A stretch of 64,000 nucleotides of DNA from a virus, in the IMG/VR virus record IMGVR_UViG_3300010413_000025, positions 1-64,000 of that record; one strand, given 5' to 3'. The notes beneath the pieces were generated by a model. It had not been told where the DNA came from, ran no database searches, and saw only the letters and a program-made list of their open reading frames with translations. Below are positions 46,586-55,226 of the stretch, one piece after another (position 1 is the first letter of the stretch; each line of letters begins with the position of its first letter). The position numbers were made by a program, and so were the translations under genes.

Positions 46586-47096
46586 CAATTTTTTTCGGTA
46601 GTGACACCAGAACCGTGAATTCCCCGTGCCCGGCTTCGACCATTTCAACCGAATCCCAGCGGTCCATCAGCTTCGAAAACCACCATTCCGGCGGTTTCAC
46701 CAAAATGTGCGTATTCCGGCCGTCCGGCAGGGTTTTATGCGCGTGTCGGGTCGCGATGTTCAGCAGGGCACATTCCCGGGCCAGCTGTTGCAGGTGGTCC
46801 AGCACGTCGTCGATGTATTCCGGTTCGATGTGTTCCAAAACATCGGTACATACGACGATGTCCGCAGGTTCCGGTGCAGTGCAGTGTTTCGGAATGGCCG
46901 GGTCGTACTGATTGATATGGAACGGCAGGGCAGCCGCCAGACGGCCTTTGCCGCAGCCGTAGTCCAGCACGTCGTCCGTGTCGTACTCTGCGCACAGGGT
47001 CGACACTGCGGTGACCCAGCGGGCGCCGCCGGTGCCGTATCCGGGTTTCGTGTTGTGCAGGATTTCGTTTTGCTTGCGATAGTCGTCGCTAATCAT
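46572..47096 (-). CDS. SAM-dependent methyltransferase
   Basis: 174 residues (MISDDYRKQNEILHNTKPGY). Motif I VLDYGCGKGRLAAAL, an acidic strand-2 end in INQYDPAI, and VVCTDVLEHIEPEYIDDVL typical of Methyltransf_11/12 enzymes. Probably small-molecule or sugar directed rather than a DNA methylase (no DPPY/NPPY). Last gene of the replication operon. Substrate unknown. Confidence 0.8.
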   Translation of the reverse strand: MISDDYRKQNEILHNTKPGYGTGGARWVTAVSTLCAEYDTDDVLDYGCGKGRLAAALPFHINQYDPAIPKHCTAPEPADIVVCTDVLEHIEPEYIDDVLDHLQQLARECALLNIATRHAHKTLPDGRNTHILVKPPEWWFSKLMDRWDSVEMVEAGHGEFTVLVSLPKKIVAVG

Positions 47097-48670
47097 GCTA
47101 CTTTTGCCTTTTCGCTGAATTTAGGGAACGGGTACCCGTTCAGGGATTGTTTGTTGCAAATTATCAGGCGCCGACGTGCCCGGGACGCGCCGACATAAAA
47201 AACCCGATGTTCTTCGTCGGCCGCGCGCAGGTTGTGGGCGTACATGCGGTGGGTCTGGCGGGACATGTCCGTTAATAGTAGCACGTTGTCGGCTTCGCCG
47301 CCTTTGACCTTGTGAATCGTTGACAGCGTGACGCGCGGGTTTTTCAGTGATTCACCGTGCCGCCTGACGCGCCGATAATAGTCGACTTTGTGCTGCGGGA
47401 TTTTTTGCAGGATGTCCCACCAGTTCGCCGCCGGATCGGTCAGCAGGGAAAACTGGTCGCGCAGTTCATCGAACGAAAACTGGTCGGTATCTTCGACGTG
47501 TTCCATGCGCGCTTTGCCACCGTAGCCGATGTGTTTCTGCGTCCGCAGCAGGGCGAACAGCTGTTTCGCGCGTAGGCCGGAAATTTGCTTGCCCTGCGCC
47601 AGATTCGCCCACGCATGAATAGCGCCCATTTCGTCCGGCTTTATCACGTCGTAATTGCTGAACTTGATCGGAACGCCTTTGTTCATCAGCCAGCCTTTGA
47701 TTGTGTTCAGGTGGTGTCCGTTACGCGCCAGCACCAGCCAGTCGCCGCCTTCCACAATGTCGACCGCGTACTTCACGTCGGCGATGCGGTACACTTCGCC
47801 TTCGGTCCCATTGTGGGACCAGTCCTTTTCGTACCGTTCGCTGATCCGGTTCGACAGGTGATTTGCGACCATCCACGGCCTGCGCGGCAGCCGGTAGGAC
47901 TTGTTCAGCACCTGTTTTTCGCCGTCAAGGTGCAGGAACTGCTGCACGTCGGCCCCGTTCCATTCGTAAATCGCTTGGTCGTCGTCACCTGCAATGTACA
48001 GTTCTTTCACGTCGCGAAACATCCAGTGAATGAAATCCCACTGGACGGCGGTCAGGTCCTGCGCTTCGTCGATTATCGCCACGTCCACGTCAATGGCCGG
48101 ATATTCCAGATACACGGGTTCAATCATCAGGTCGGTGTAGTCGCGCAGGCCGTAGGTCTTTTTGTACTGATCCAGCGCCACGACCAGCCGCTTCAGTTCC
48201 TTGCCATACCGCCCGATGCTGTACTGCCATTCCAGCTGCGACATGCTGCGAACGTAATCGCGCAGCGTCATTTTCATGTTACGCGCGACGCTGATCACAG
48301 ACAGCAGGTGATTCCCCAGATTGTTAGCGCGCGTTTCGGTCTTGCTGTCCGCGCGTTCGCCGGTCAGGCCCGGCAGCCCGATCAGCTGGCCTATTTCCTT
48401 GTATTGCGGCTTGTACATGTAGTCGTCTTGTTTCATGCCCATGACCATGGACGCCAGCGAATGCAGCGTTTTGAAGTATGGCATGTCTTCGCGTTCGAAC
48501 TTGAACCGATCAATGGCCCGGTCCTGTGCTTCGTGCGCGGCTTTTCGCGTGAACGACACGTACGCGATGCGCTGCGGGGAAATCCCCGAACGCATCTTTT
48601 CGTCGACGATGTTCAGCAGTGTCGTCGTTTTGCCGGTTCCCGGCGGTCCCAGAATGATTCGCTTGCGCAT
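47093..48670 (-). CDS. UvrD/Rep-like SF1A DNA helicase
   Basis: 525 residues from the ATG at 48670 (MRKRIILGPPGTGKTTTLLN). Walker A GPPGTGK, motif Ia YVSFTRKAAHEA, motif II VAIIDEAQDLTAVQW, motif III IAGDDDQAIYEWNGA, late motif KGGEADNVLLL and VGASRARRRLI. It is coupled to the primase gene by TGATG. Probably the fork or repair helicase; no hexameric DnaB-like helicase was seen in the window. Confidence 0.9.
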   Translation of the reverse strand: MRKRIILGPPGTGKTTTLLNIVDEKMRSGISPQRIAYVSFTRKAAHEAQDRAIDRFKFEREDMPYFKTLHSLASMVMGMKQDDYMYKPQYKEIGQLIGLPGLTGERADSKTETRANNLGNHLLSVISVARNMKMTLRDYVRSMSQLEWQYSIGRYGKELKRLVVALDQYKKTYGLRDYTDLMIEPVYLEYPAIDVDVAIIDEAQDLTAVQWDFIHWMFRDVKELYIAGDDDQAIYEWNGADVQQFLHLDGEKQVLNKSYRLPRRPWMVANHLSNRISERYEKDWSHNGTEGEVYRIADVKYAVDIVEGGDWLVLARNGHHLNTIKGWLMNKGVPIKFSNYDVIKPDEMGAIHAWANLAQGKQISGLRAKQLFALLRTQKHIGYGGKARMEHVEDTDQFSFDELRDQFSLLTDPAANWWDILQKIPQHKVDYYRRVRRHGESLKNPRVTLSTIHKVKGGEADNVLLLTDMSRQTHRMYAHNLRAADEEHRVFYVGASRARRRLIICNKQSLNGYPFPKFSEKAKVA

Positions 48671-50241
48671 CAGAATTCCATGCGTTCGTCGACTTGCGGC
48701 ACCGCGCTTTCCGGGTCTTTCGTCACGAAGTCTTCCGGAACCAGCCAGTAGTTCAGCTTTTTGTTGCCGGTAGTGGTCGTTTCTTTCTTTTCGACGCCCA
48801 GATTGTGCAGCTGCTGCCACAGCCCGCTGGCAGTCGTGTTCGGGAACCGCTGCTGCTGAAGATATTTCGAAAAAGCTTCGAAATGGAACAGGAATTTGTT
48901 GTTTTCGAAAAGTACCATTCCGGTCAGTATATCACGCCGCGACTTTGCTTCGGGCGCCGTTTCGATGAAGTCCTTCAGCATAGTGCCCAGACTGGCGGTC
49001 GACGTGTATTCATACGGGATTTCGATCACTTCCCGATTCACAAGCCAGTGCTGAATCATCTGGTCCCACATTGCATTGTTCATTCGCGGCGGCATCTTGT
49101 CCAGAACTTCAAAAACCTTTTCGCGGAATTTCACATTATTGGTCAGTTCAGCCCGCTGAAACTTCACGTCCTGCCCGTTTATCGACATGATGTACTGCGG
49201 CGGTTCGTCAGTAACGACAGCCCCGGCAGCGTTCACCTGCACGATCTTTCGGACGCCTTCAATGTTCCAGTCTTCCCAGACCTGAACTAGACCGCCCATA
49301 ACTCCGAATTCACGGGTCTGGCATAGTGGTTTGTTGCAGACTTCCATGCAGACCGCATCCTTGCACAGATAGCCGTACTCCCGGTCTGTATCCAGTGACT
49401 TGAAGATGGTCGCAGTGATTTCGCGCATGGGCAAGGCCGGGCTGAAGTAGTCGCCGTTCCACTCTATGACCTTGTCCTGCCATTCGTCGGGGTATTTTTT
49501 CTTTGCGTATATGGCGAACTGGAACAGTGCTTTGTTCCGCCCGCCTTCGCCGACGCCATTGTGCGCCATGGTCTGAATGCACGGCGGCCCGTCACTGAAT
49601 GGAATTTCCTGCTGGTGAATTTCCAGCTTGTCGAAATCGGCGGGACTGATCCGCTTGCTTTCCGCGTAGTCCAAGAATTTTTCGAAATCAGCAATCGGCT
49701 TTCCCGCGTCGTCGAATGCGTACCGCTGCGTCATTTCGGCGTCGAAGTACGGGAGGTTTATCCAGTTCCCGACTTCACCGTTCGCGGCGTCTAGCTTTTC
49801 CTGTTTCGGGAAGATTTCGATTTTCGGGTATCCCAGCATCCTAGCCAGTTCGCCCAGCTTCGCGCGAATTTTCGCTGCGTTCGCCGGTTCCGAAAAGAAA
49901 ATGTAAAGGTGGGCGCCGCCAGACTTTGACTTTGCCCAGACGATAGGGAACCCGGACCGCTTTGCATCGGTCACGAATCGTTTCACTGTGGGTTCATCGT
50001 ACACGTCGAAATCAATCGCTGCGAATTCGCACGTGCCGTCGTCGTGGATCGGAACTACGCCCAGACCAGATTTGCCCGTCAGGTGGGCTTCCCATTTTTC
50101 GGTCGTTACAGGTTCGGCGACTGTTTGCGCGCGACCGCCGATCTTTCCGGACTCTTTTTGCAGGTTCCGGTCTTCCCGGTATATACCATGCGCGCGCGTC
50201 AGGCCGCTAAACAGCCGACTGAATCGTTCTATCTTGTCCAT
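48670..50241 (-). CDS. Primase with AEP domain (TOTE-like)
   Basis: 523 residues. AAIDFDVYD (74-82) provides the DxD metal ligands, KSKSGGAHLYIFF (104-116) the sxH motif, and YPKIEIFPKQ the third acidic site of archaeo-eukaryotic primases. EFGVMGGLVQVWED starts a C-terminal domain whose end resembles a winged helix (TTASGLWQQLHNLGV). CKDAVCMEVC suggests a zinc knuckle mid-protein. It should prime DNA synthesis for the family A polymerase. Confidence 0.8.
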   Translation of the reverse strand: MDKIERFSRLFSGLTRAHGIYREDRNLQKESGKIGGRAQTVAEPVTTEKWEAHLTGKSGLGVVPIHDDGTCEFAAIDFDVYDEPTVKRFVTDAKRSGFPIVWAKSKSGGAHLYIFFSEPANAAKIRAKLGELARMLGYPKIEIFPKQEKLDAANGEVGNWINLPYFDAEMTQRYAFDDAGKPIADFEKFLDYAESKRISPADFDKLEIHQQEIPFSDGPPCIQTMAHNGVGEGGRNKALFQFAIYAKKKYPDEWQDKVIEWNGDYFSPALPMREITATIFKSLDTDREYGYLCKDAVCMEVCNKPLCQTREFGVMGGLVQVWEDWNIEGVRKIVQVNAAGAVVTDEPPQYIMSINGQDVKFQRAELTNNVKFREKVFEVLDKMPPRMNNAMWDQMIQHWLVNREVIEIPYEYTSTASLGTMLKDFIETAPEAKSRRDILTGMVLFENNKFLFHFEAFSKYLQQQRFPNTTASGLWQQLHNLGVEKKETTTTGNKKLNYWLVPEDFVTKDPESAVPQVDERMEF

Positions 50242-50261
50242 TCATTGCACCCGTAGAAAGT

Positions 50262-50284
50262 GTGGCCGGGATTGCCCCGGCCAC
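50262..50284 (-). terminator. Hairpin, probable attenuating terminator
   Basis: GTGGCCGGG/CCCGGCCAC, 9-bp stem, between the ssDNA-binding candidate and the primase. The minus-strand T-run is short (CTTTCT), so read-through is likely. Confidence 0.5.
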
Positions 50285-50302
50285 CATCAAGCTTCCAGTT
50301 GC

Positions 50303-51112
50303 TTAATACTCGGGTTTTCCTTCCACCGTTGTACCACCTTCGGCGTCGTCCCCGCCGTTCAGTGATTCGGTCGCTTCCTTGACTTCGCCCGCGCGGATTC
50401 TGTTGTGGAAATCCACGGCCGCGTCGAACAGGTTCTGATCCTCGACCAGTCCCGAATAGTTGATGTCCCAGCCCCACCAGCTGTTGTCGTCCTTGCTTTC
50501 GCCGACCACGCCGATGCCGTACAGGAACGCCTGCATAAAGCGAATGCCTTTCGACTTTTTCTTTATGTCGATGTCACTGTTCAGTCGCTTGGACTTTTTG
50601 GTTTGGGTCCGTTCCATGGTGATTATTGCCGGTTCATACGTGCCGTCATTGCGGACAATGATCACGTAGTGGTACCGGGTGTCGGACAGCTGATTGCCAT
50701 TCGGCAGGATGTCGCGATTCTTGTCGTCGCGTTCGGTTTCCTTCATCAGTTCCAGACCATCCAGAACACCGTGTTCGGCCACGTAGCCGCCGCCCTGTTC
50801 GCGGGTCTTCCATTCCATGAACGCGCGCCGGTAGTACACCGGGACCAGCTTCAGTTCGTCCTTTTCAAGGTCGAAGATTTCCTGCGTCACAGTGTTGATC
50901 AGCATTCCTTCCTGCGCGCCTTCGATGAAACTGCCACTGGTCTTTTTCACCTGCGGCGATGTACTCTGAAGGATTCGCAGAAAAGGAATCGCGAACGAAT
51001 CAGCGTCGGCCTGTTCAAGGCCCGCGTCTTCGAAATCAGCATACGCGCCGTCTTTCAGGAATGCGGGCAGGCCCGCGTCTTTCTTTGTTGCTACAGCTTT
51101 GCCTGTTGCCAT
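50303..51112 (-). CDS. ssDNA-binding/replication accessory protein candidate
   Basis: 269 residues (MATGKAVATKKDAGLPAFLK). AIPFLRILQSTSPQVKKTSG, then FMEWKTREQGGGYVAEH and YHYVIIVRNDGTYEPAIITM. The C-terminal tail is acidic (GGDDAEGGTTVEGKPEY), a feature of ssDNA-binding proteins such as T7 gp2.5. Location between primase and SNF2 genes supports a replication role. Family identity not certain. Confidence 0.55.
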   Translation of the reverse strand: MATGKAVATKKDAGLPAFLKDGAYADFEDAGLEQADADSFAIPFLRILQSTSPQVKKTSGSFIEGAQEGMLINTVTQEIFDLEKDELKLVPVYYRRAFMEWKTREQGGGYVAEHGVLDGLELMKETERDDKNRDILPNGNQLSDTRYHYVIIVRNDGTYEPAIITMERTQTKKSKRLNSDIDIKKKSKGIRFMQAFLYGIGVVGESKDDNSWWGWDINYSGLVEDQNLFDAAVDFHNRIRAGEVKEATESLNGGDDAEGGTTVEGKPEY

Positions 51113-51177
51113 GTCGTTGCACCTTAGTCGTTTTAACGGTTAGGGGGAAATATGCTGTTCCCCTTCAGCGGTTTCGA

Positions 51178-51207
51178 AAATTACGCCCCCGGGCTGACCC
51201 CTGTCAA
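51178..51207 (-). promoter_or_regulatory. Candidate sigma70 promoter before the ssDNA-binding candidate
   Basis: TTGACA (51202-51207), 18-nt spacer, TAATTT (51178-51183) on the minus strand. The -35 overlaps the stop of the preceding gene, as at 21.2 kb. Confidence 0.5.
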
Positions 51208-51782
51208 CCCTTGCCCTTTTTTCCCTTGCGTTCTTTGGGTAGCACGACTTTCGAAATGTCCAGTCGAAAAATGTTGATAACGTCTTCCGGAATCGGGTCG
51301 TCGGTTTCCAGCTGGGCTTTTGCCCACGCCTTCAGGGTCTGCGGCGGGATGTTTTCCTTCAGGGTGTAATCGAACCCCTGCAATTCCGCGAATTCCACGG
51401 CCACGTCCTTTTCGCTGTCCGAACCCATTCCGAATAGCATAGTGATCTGGTTTTTTATGATGTCGCCATGCCCGTGTTCACGCAGCCACCCGTATGCGGC
51501 TGGTCGATTGTCTTCCTTGATGTTCACGTTAATGTCGTCTGCGATAACGATCTTTGCGCCATTGTCTAGCGCCAGTTCGGTTAATCCGACCGACTTCATC
51601 GCTTCCGGCAAGGTTTCGGTCCGCATCTTCGTGTATTCCGCATTCACGTCTTCCAGCTGTTTTTTCAGGTCCAGCAGACGCTGTTCGATGCGGTATTGCT
51701 GCCGGGCCAGTTCCACGATGTCGGACAATTCCAGTTTCGTGGGTTCATCGGTCCCTTCGGCTTTGCTGTAATCAATGGCCAT
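51204..51782 (-). CDS. Hypothetical 192-residue replication-module protein
   Basis: MAIDYSKAEGTDEPTKLELS. The N-terminal ~65 residues are a coiled coil (RIEQRLLDLKKQLEDVNAEY). A globular part follows (NGAKIVIADDINVNIKEDNR, AYGWLREHGHGDIIKNQ), ending in Lys/Gly. It lies beside the ssDNA-binding candidate and the helicase, so a role in replication or recombination is likely. Family not recognised. Confidence 0.65.
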   Translation of the reverse strand: MAIDYSKAEGTDEPTKLELSDIVELARQQYRIEQRLLDLKKQLEDVNAEYTKMRTETLPEAMKSVGLTELALDNGAKIVIADDINVNIKEDNRPAAYGWLREHGHGDIIKNQITMLFGMGSDSEKDVAVEFAELQGFDYTLKENIPPQTLKAWAKAQLETDDPIPEDVINIFRLDISKVVLPKERKGKKGKG

Positions 51783-51783
51783 T

Positions 51784-52131
51784 TCAGTTCCCCTTCAGGT
51801 CGAATTTCAGGTTCACATAGGCGCGACGTTTCTTGTCCCAGCGCAGGACGTTTACCCTGCCCAGATTGACTTCTGCGGCCAGTGCCATGGACAGCCCGAT
51901 TGCAGCCGGGTCACCGACCGCCAGAATAAAGTCGTCGTCGGTGTATTCCTTCAGCCGCTTGCGCACTTCGTGCACGTCGTTCTGCGTCATGAAGGACACG
52001 CCGGTACCCGGGAACAATGGCGAACTGAATTCACCGAATGTCGCTGCCGGGGAAATATCGACCACCGGGACAAGGCGCCCCGATTCAAGGTCGCGTCGTT
52101 TCGGTATCTGTACCACATACACTTTCGCCAT
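51784..52131 (-). CDS. Hypothetical 115-residue replication-module protein
   Basis: MAKVYVVQIPKRRDLESGRL. Alpha/beta pattern with DDDFILAVGDPAAIGLSMAL and KKRRAYVNLKFDL. It directly follows the SNF2 helicase stop. Unknown role. Confidence 0.6.
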   Translation of the reverse strand: MAKVYVVQIPKRRDLESGRLVPVVDISPAATFGEFSSPLFPGTGVSFMTQNDVHEVRKRLKEYTDDDFILAVGDPAAIGLSMALAAEVNLGRVNVLRWDKKRRAYVNLKFDLKGN

Positions 52132-53628
52132 TTATAGCCACTCCGCTGGTTTATCTTTCGTAATTTCGTCTGCTATGTTCTTTTTTGATCGTAGCGCGTT
52201 AATTATTTTGCTGTCAACCGTCTTTTCCGCTTCGATGTCGATATACGTCACGTTCCGTTTCTGACCGATGCGGTGCGCGCGGTCTTCGCTTTGCAGTCGG
52301 GCTTCCAGCGAAAAATCATTGCTGTAATAAATCATCGTTGTGGCAGCTGTCAGGGTCAGGCCGTAGCCGCCCGAATGCTGCTGACCGACGAAAAACTGGC
52401 AAGTCGGGTCGTTCTGGAACCGGTCTATATTTTCTTCGCGCAGATGACGGTCGACGCCGCCATGGTAGGACACAGCCGCGCCCTTGCCGTACTTTTCTTT
52501 CAGGACGTTTTCGATTGCTTCCAGTTCGGCCCGGAACCGCGCCCAGATAATTATTTTTCCGTCCGGGTTCGCTTCCTCGACGATGTTCAGTAGGGCTTCC
52601 ATTCGCGGGTTTTTCCCGGGAATCGGTTCTGACGGCGCGAATTCGTCGGTCGGCAGGAAACCGCCCAGCACCTGCTGAAGCCGCAGCAGCTTCGTCAGGA
52701 CGTTTTGCACCGTGACTTCCCCTTGTCCCAGTTCGTACAGGGCTTTCGTGCGGATGTCCTTGTACAGCTTTTTCTGTTCGGCGGTCAGTTCCACCGGGTA
52801 GCGTTCGTATATCTTGTCCGGCAGGTCCAGACATTCGTTTTTCGTGATCCGGAAACTGTACGCCTGAATGTTGTCCACCAGTTCGTCCAGATTGCGATAC
52901 GACACCAGTTCTTCGAATTCGCGCGGCTTGCCCGTCTTCGGGTCGATCTGTTTCAGCTGGCGCCGGACCCATTCCGCGTATCGGTGCTTGAACGAATAAA
53001 AATTTTCGTACCCCAGTATGGCCGTGTTCAGGAACGCGAACTGCGCCCACGCATCCATGGGGCCGTTCGTGATTGGGGTCCCGGTCATGATGCGGCGGTA
53101 CTTGGCCCGCTTGCCCAGCCTGATCAGGGTTTTCGTCCGTTTCGACCCCGGCGTTTTTATCACGGTCGATTCGTCGATGATCAGCAGCGTGGGGAACGTG
53201 TTCAGGATGCTGGCCAGATATTTGGCAGCCTTGCCGGTCATGCCCTGCCCGAATGCTTCCACGTTCATGGAAATGATCCGCAGGCTGTTTCCGGCGTCCC
53301 AGATTTTGTCCAGCGCCTGCTGTTCCGGCTTGCGCAGGGTACTGGCCCACACTGCCGCCCGGTATCCGGTCCAGTCGGGCATGTGCGCGGGGACTTCGCG
53401 CAGTATCCAGTTCCGATGCACCCCGTTCGGCGCTATCACGACCACGGCCATGATTTCCCGGCGCGCCCACAGGTGCGCAGCCGTGTCGATGCCGACCTTC
53501 GTCTTGCCAGTTCCCATGCCCATTAGCAGGGCGAAGTCGGTTTTGTCGCGGCTTTTGTGGAACACTTCGCGCTGGTGGTCGAAGGGTTCGGTCTTGTAGT
53601 CATAATCGTGGTGCATTTCGGTCAGCAT
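52132..53628 (-). CDS. SNF2-type (SF2) helicase
   Basis: 498 residues from the ATG at 53628 (MLTEMHHDYDYKTEPFDHQR). Motif I LLMGMGTGKTKV, motif II LIIDESTVIKT (DEST box), RIMTGTPITNGPMDAWAQF, and motif VI QSEDRAHRIGQKRNVTYI. It is the first gene of the replication operon. SNF2-like enzymes are common in phages that encode AEP or family A replication systems; a recombination/remodelling role is likely. The start context GCGGGATGCTGAC is shared with terS. Confidence 0.9.
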   Translation of the reverse strand: MLTEMHHDYDYKTEPFDHQREVFHKSRDKTDFALLMGMGTGKTKVGIDTAAHLWARREIMAVVVIAPNGVHRNWILREVPAHMPDWTGYRAAVWASTLRKPEQQALDKIWDAGNSLRIISMNVEAFGQGMTGKAAKYLASILNTFPTLLIIDESTVIKTPGSKRTKTLIRLGKRAKYRRIMTGTPITNGPMDAWAQFAFLNTAILGYENFYSFKHRYAEWVRRQLKQIDPKTGKPREFEELVSYRNLDELVDNIQAYSFRITKNECLDLPDKIYERYPVELTAEQKKLYKDIRTKALYELGQGEVTVQNVLTKLLRLQQVLGGFLPTDEFAPSEPIPGKNPRMEALLNIVEEANPDGKIIIWARFRAELEAIENVLKEKYGKGAAVSYHGGVDRHLREENIDRFQNDPTCQFFVGQQHSGGYGLTLTAATTMIYYSNDFSLEARLQSEDRAHRIGQKRNVTYIDIEAEKTVDSKIINALRSKKNIADEITKDKPAEWL

Positions 53629-53655
53629 CCCGCCTTTGTGTTCTGTGAATGAATC

Positions 53656-53682
53656 GGGCGCCCGCACACTGGGGGGGCGCCC
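53656..53682 (-). other. Leader hairpin of the SNF2 operon
   Basis: Perfect 8-bp GGGCGCCC/GGGCGCCC stem with an 11-nt C-rich loop. It lies in the leader between the promoter at 53.75 kb and the helicase ATG, followed by GATTCATTC rather than a T-run. It may be an attenuator or an RNA stability element. Confidence 0.55.
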
Positions 53683-53729
53683 GTCCACCGGCCCGCATAC
53701 GCTGACCCCATGGGCTATGCCCGACACTT

Positions 53730-53758
53730 ATTTTCTGGATCGGTCGACCTGCTGTCAA
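53730..53758 (-). promoter_or_regulatory. Sigma70 promoter of the replication operon
   Basis: TTGACA (53753-53758), 17-nt spacer, GAAAAT (53730-53735) on the minus strand, about 100 nt before the SNF2 helicase start. Confidence 0.6.
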
Positions 53759-53775
53759 ACCCCCGGCCCCTGAAC

Positions 53776-54017
53776 TTCCCATATAAACACGTATACCGGG
53801 CAGTTTTCGTTTTTCTTTCAGCAAATCAAAAACTTATTGCCTAGCGACATTGTAGCCTTGACTGTATACCACGTGGTATATCGTAGTATATAGCTTAAAG
53901 TCCTGATCTTGTTGAATAAAACACCTAAATATACCGGGTTCTAGGGTCCTGAAATATTTTGCCCCTGAAATATCACTTTTCGTTTTGCCCCTAGTATCCC
54001 TTTTTATAGGGCAAGTG
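53776..54017 (-). promoter_or_regulatory. Regulatory region upstream of the replication operon (copy 2)
   Basis: AT-rich, gene-free DNA with the same three ordered blocks as 15841-16138: ATAAACACGTATACCGGG (53782-53799), CCTAGCGACA (53840-53849) and CCCTAGTAT followed by TTATAGGG (53989-54012). It also holds a perfect 16-bp palindrome TATACCACGTGGTATA (53865-53880), a second TATACCGGG at 53931-53939 and a direct repeat CCTGAAATAT (two copies within 53948-53974). Candidate operator cluster or replication origin. Confidence 0.65.
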
Positions 54018-54032
54018 TTGCGCCACGACGTT

Positions 54033-54074
54033 AAAAAGCCCCGGCGGCAGCTGGAAGCGTTACCACCACCGGGG
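54033..54074 (-). terminator. Intrinsic terminator of the lysis operon
   Basis: Stem CCCCGGCGG (54039-54047) with CCACCGGGG (54066-54074), one mismatch, followed on the minus strand by CTTTTTAA. It lies just past the Rz1 stop and isolates the replication operon. Confidence 0.8.
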
Positions 54075-54085
54075 AAAAACACGGA

Positions 54086-54370
54086 TTATTCGGCTTTGAT
54101 GTAGTCGCGCAGCGCGCGGTGCTTGCGGCTGCATTCGTTCAGGGCTGCCACGTCGTCGGAATGCGCCCGCAGCACGTCCCTGACAGCTTCTGCGGCTGGC
54201 AGGTCCGGAAGGTCGGCTGGCAGCTGGGAAGGCTCCCTGCACGGCGTCAGGGCTTCCACAGGCTGCGCCCGTGGGATAGGTTCAATCGGCGGCGCCGGTA
54301 CCGTTCCACAGCCGGACAAAGTCAGGCCCGAAAGGGTTACCGCTGCCGCCATCCTTGCAAATTTCGTCAT
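54086..54370 (-). CDS. Rz1-like outer-membrane spanin lipoprotein
   Basis: 94 residues (MTKFARMAAAVTLSGLTLSG). A lipobox LSGC at 18-21 and a Pro-rich segment (TVPAPPIEPIPRAQP) mark an o-spanin. It starts inside the Rz-like gene in another frame and extends beyond it, the overlapping Rz/Rz1 arrangement. It joins the i-spanin across the periplasm and fuses the membranes at lysis. Confidence 0.85.
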   Translation of the reverse strand: MTKFARMAAAVTLSGLTLSGCGTVPAPPIEPIPRAQPVEALTPCREPSQLPADLPDLPAAEAVRDVLRAHSDDVAALNECSRKHRALRDYIKAE

Positions 54371-54683
54371 GGGGCTTCACCACAGCCGCGCCACGCAGGG
54401 CGGCTTCCAGTTCCGTGCGTTGGGTTCGAATCCGTTCCAGATCGGACGACAGGGCTTCAGCGGCGGCCTGATCCCGGGCCTGCTGGTCCCGGTACTTCTG
54501 CATAAATAGTTCGTGCTGCTTCGCGTAATTTTTCGCGATTTCCGCCCTTTCGTGTTCCATCTTCGCCCGGTATCGCCACCCGTTTACCGTCCACCCGGCC
54601 CCGAAAATGAACACCAGCACCGCCACGATTCCGACGACGCGCAGGTTGACTTTGCGGAGTAATGCCAAAAGGGTTAAGTACAT
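54282..54683 (-). CDS. Rz-like inner-membrane spanin
   Basis: 133 residues. One N-terminal membrane segment (VNLRVVGIVAVLVFIFGAGW) is followed by a periplasmic coiled coil (MEHERAEIAKNYAKQHELFM, AEALSSDLERIRTQRTELEA). The 3' part overlaps the Rz1-like gene in a different frame. Partner of the o-spanin. Confidence 0.85.
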   Translation of the reverse strand: MYLTLLALLRKVNLRVVGIVAVLVFIFGAGWTVNGWRYRAKMEHERAEIAKNYAKQHELFMQKYRDQQARDQAAAEALSSDLERIRTQRTELEAALRGAAVVKPHDEICKDGGSGNPFGPDFVRLWNGTGAAD

Positions 54684-54701
54684 AGCACTTTTTCGCCATA
54701 T

Positions 54702-55226
54702 TTAGGGCCACAGGTTATACAGATTTGCAGCTGATTCTGTCAGGTCTTCGATTGTACCACGATTCTGCACGATGTAATCGCAGTACCCGGGGTCCACGCC
54801 AGCTTCGGACGCGTGCCCGGCGTTGTCCATGGCCTGCGGGTCCGGGCGTTCCACGCGGACGATCACGCCGCCGTGTTCCCTGATCCACCGGGCTTCGTTG
54901 TCAAAACGGGCGTCTGGGATGATCAGGTTCGCGTGCTTCAGCACCGCCTGTTCGGCCAGTAACAGCCACAGGTCCGGGTGCACCTTTTCGCGGCCCCATT
55001 CGGTGCCCAGCGTCTGCGCCAGATAGCGCGGCGACTTTCCCAGCCACGGAATCGGGGCTTCCTTCGCTTCCCGGTCGTCCCATACGGACGGGTCCAGATC
55101 AAACGCAAGTTCGATCATTCGCTTGATCGGGTCAGCGAACGAATGCCGCGCATAGCCCCTATCGGTGAAAAATTTCGCAAAAGTGTCTTTACCTGCCCCG
55201 GCTTTGCCAGTTACGCCAACTAACAT
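54702..55226 (-). CDS. Deoxynucleoside monophosphate kinase
   Basis: 174 residues (MLVGVTGKAGAGKDTFAKFF). P-loop GKAGAGKDT, then RHSFADPIKRMIELAFD, SPRYLAQTLGTEWGRE and IIPDARFDNEARWI. These are the motifs of the T4/T5-type dNMP kinases that phosphorylate several dNMPs, including modified ones in some phages. Works with the dCMP deaminase. The start overlaps the HslV-like gene by 38 nt. Confidence 0.85.
   Translation of the reverse strand: MLVGVTGKAGAGKDTFAKFFTDRGYARHSFADPIKRMIELAFDLDPSVWDDREAKEAPIPWLGKSPRYLAQTLGTEWGREKVHPDLWLLLAEQAVLKHANLIIPDARFDNEARWIREHGGVIVRVERPDPQAMDNAGHASEAGVDPGYCDYIVQNRGTIEDLTESAANLYNLWP

Noticed and set aside
53834-54082. Open frame of 82 codons in the region before the replication operon
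   Set aside because: It spans the terminator and repeated regulatory blocks, starts inside the terminator stem, and has no ribosome-binding site.
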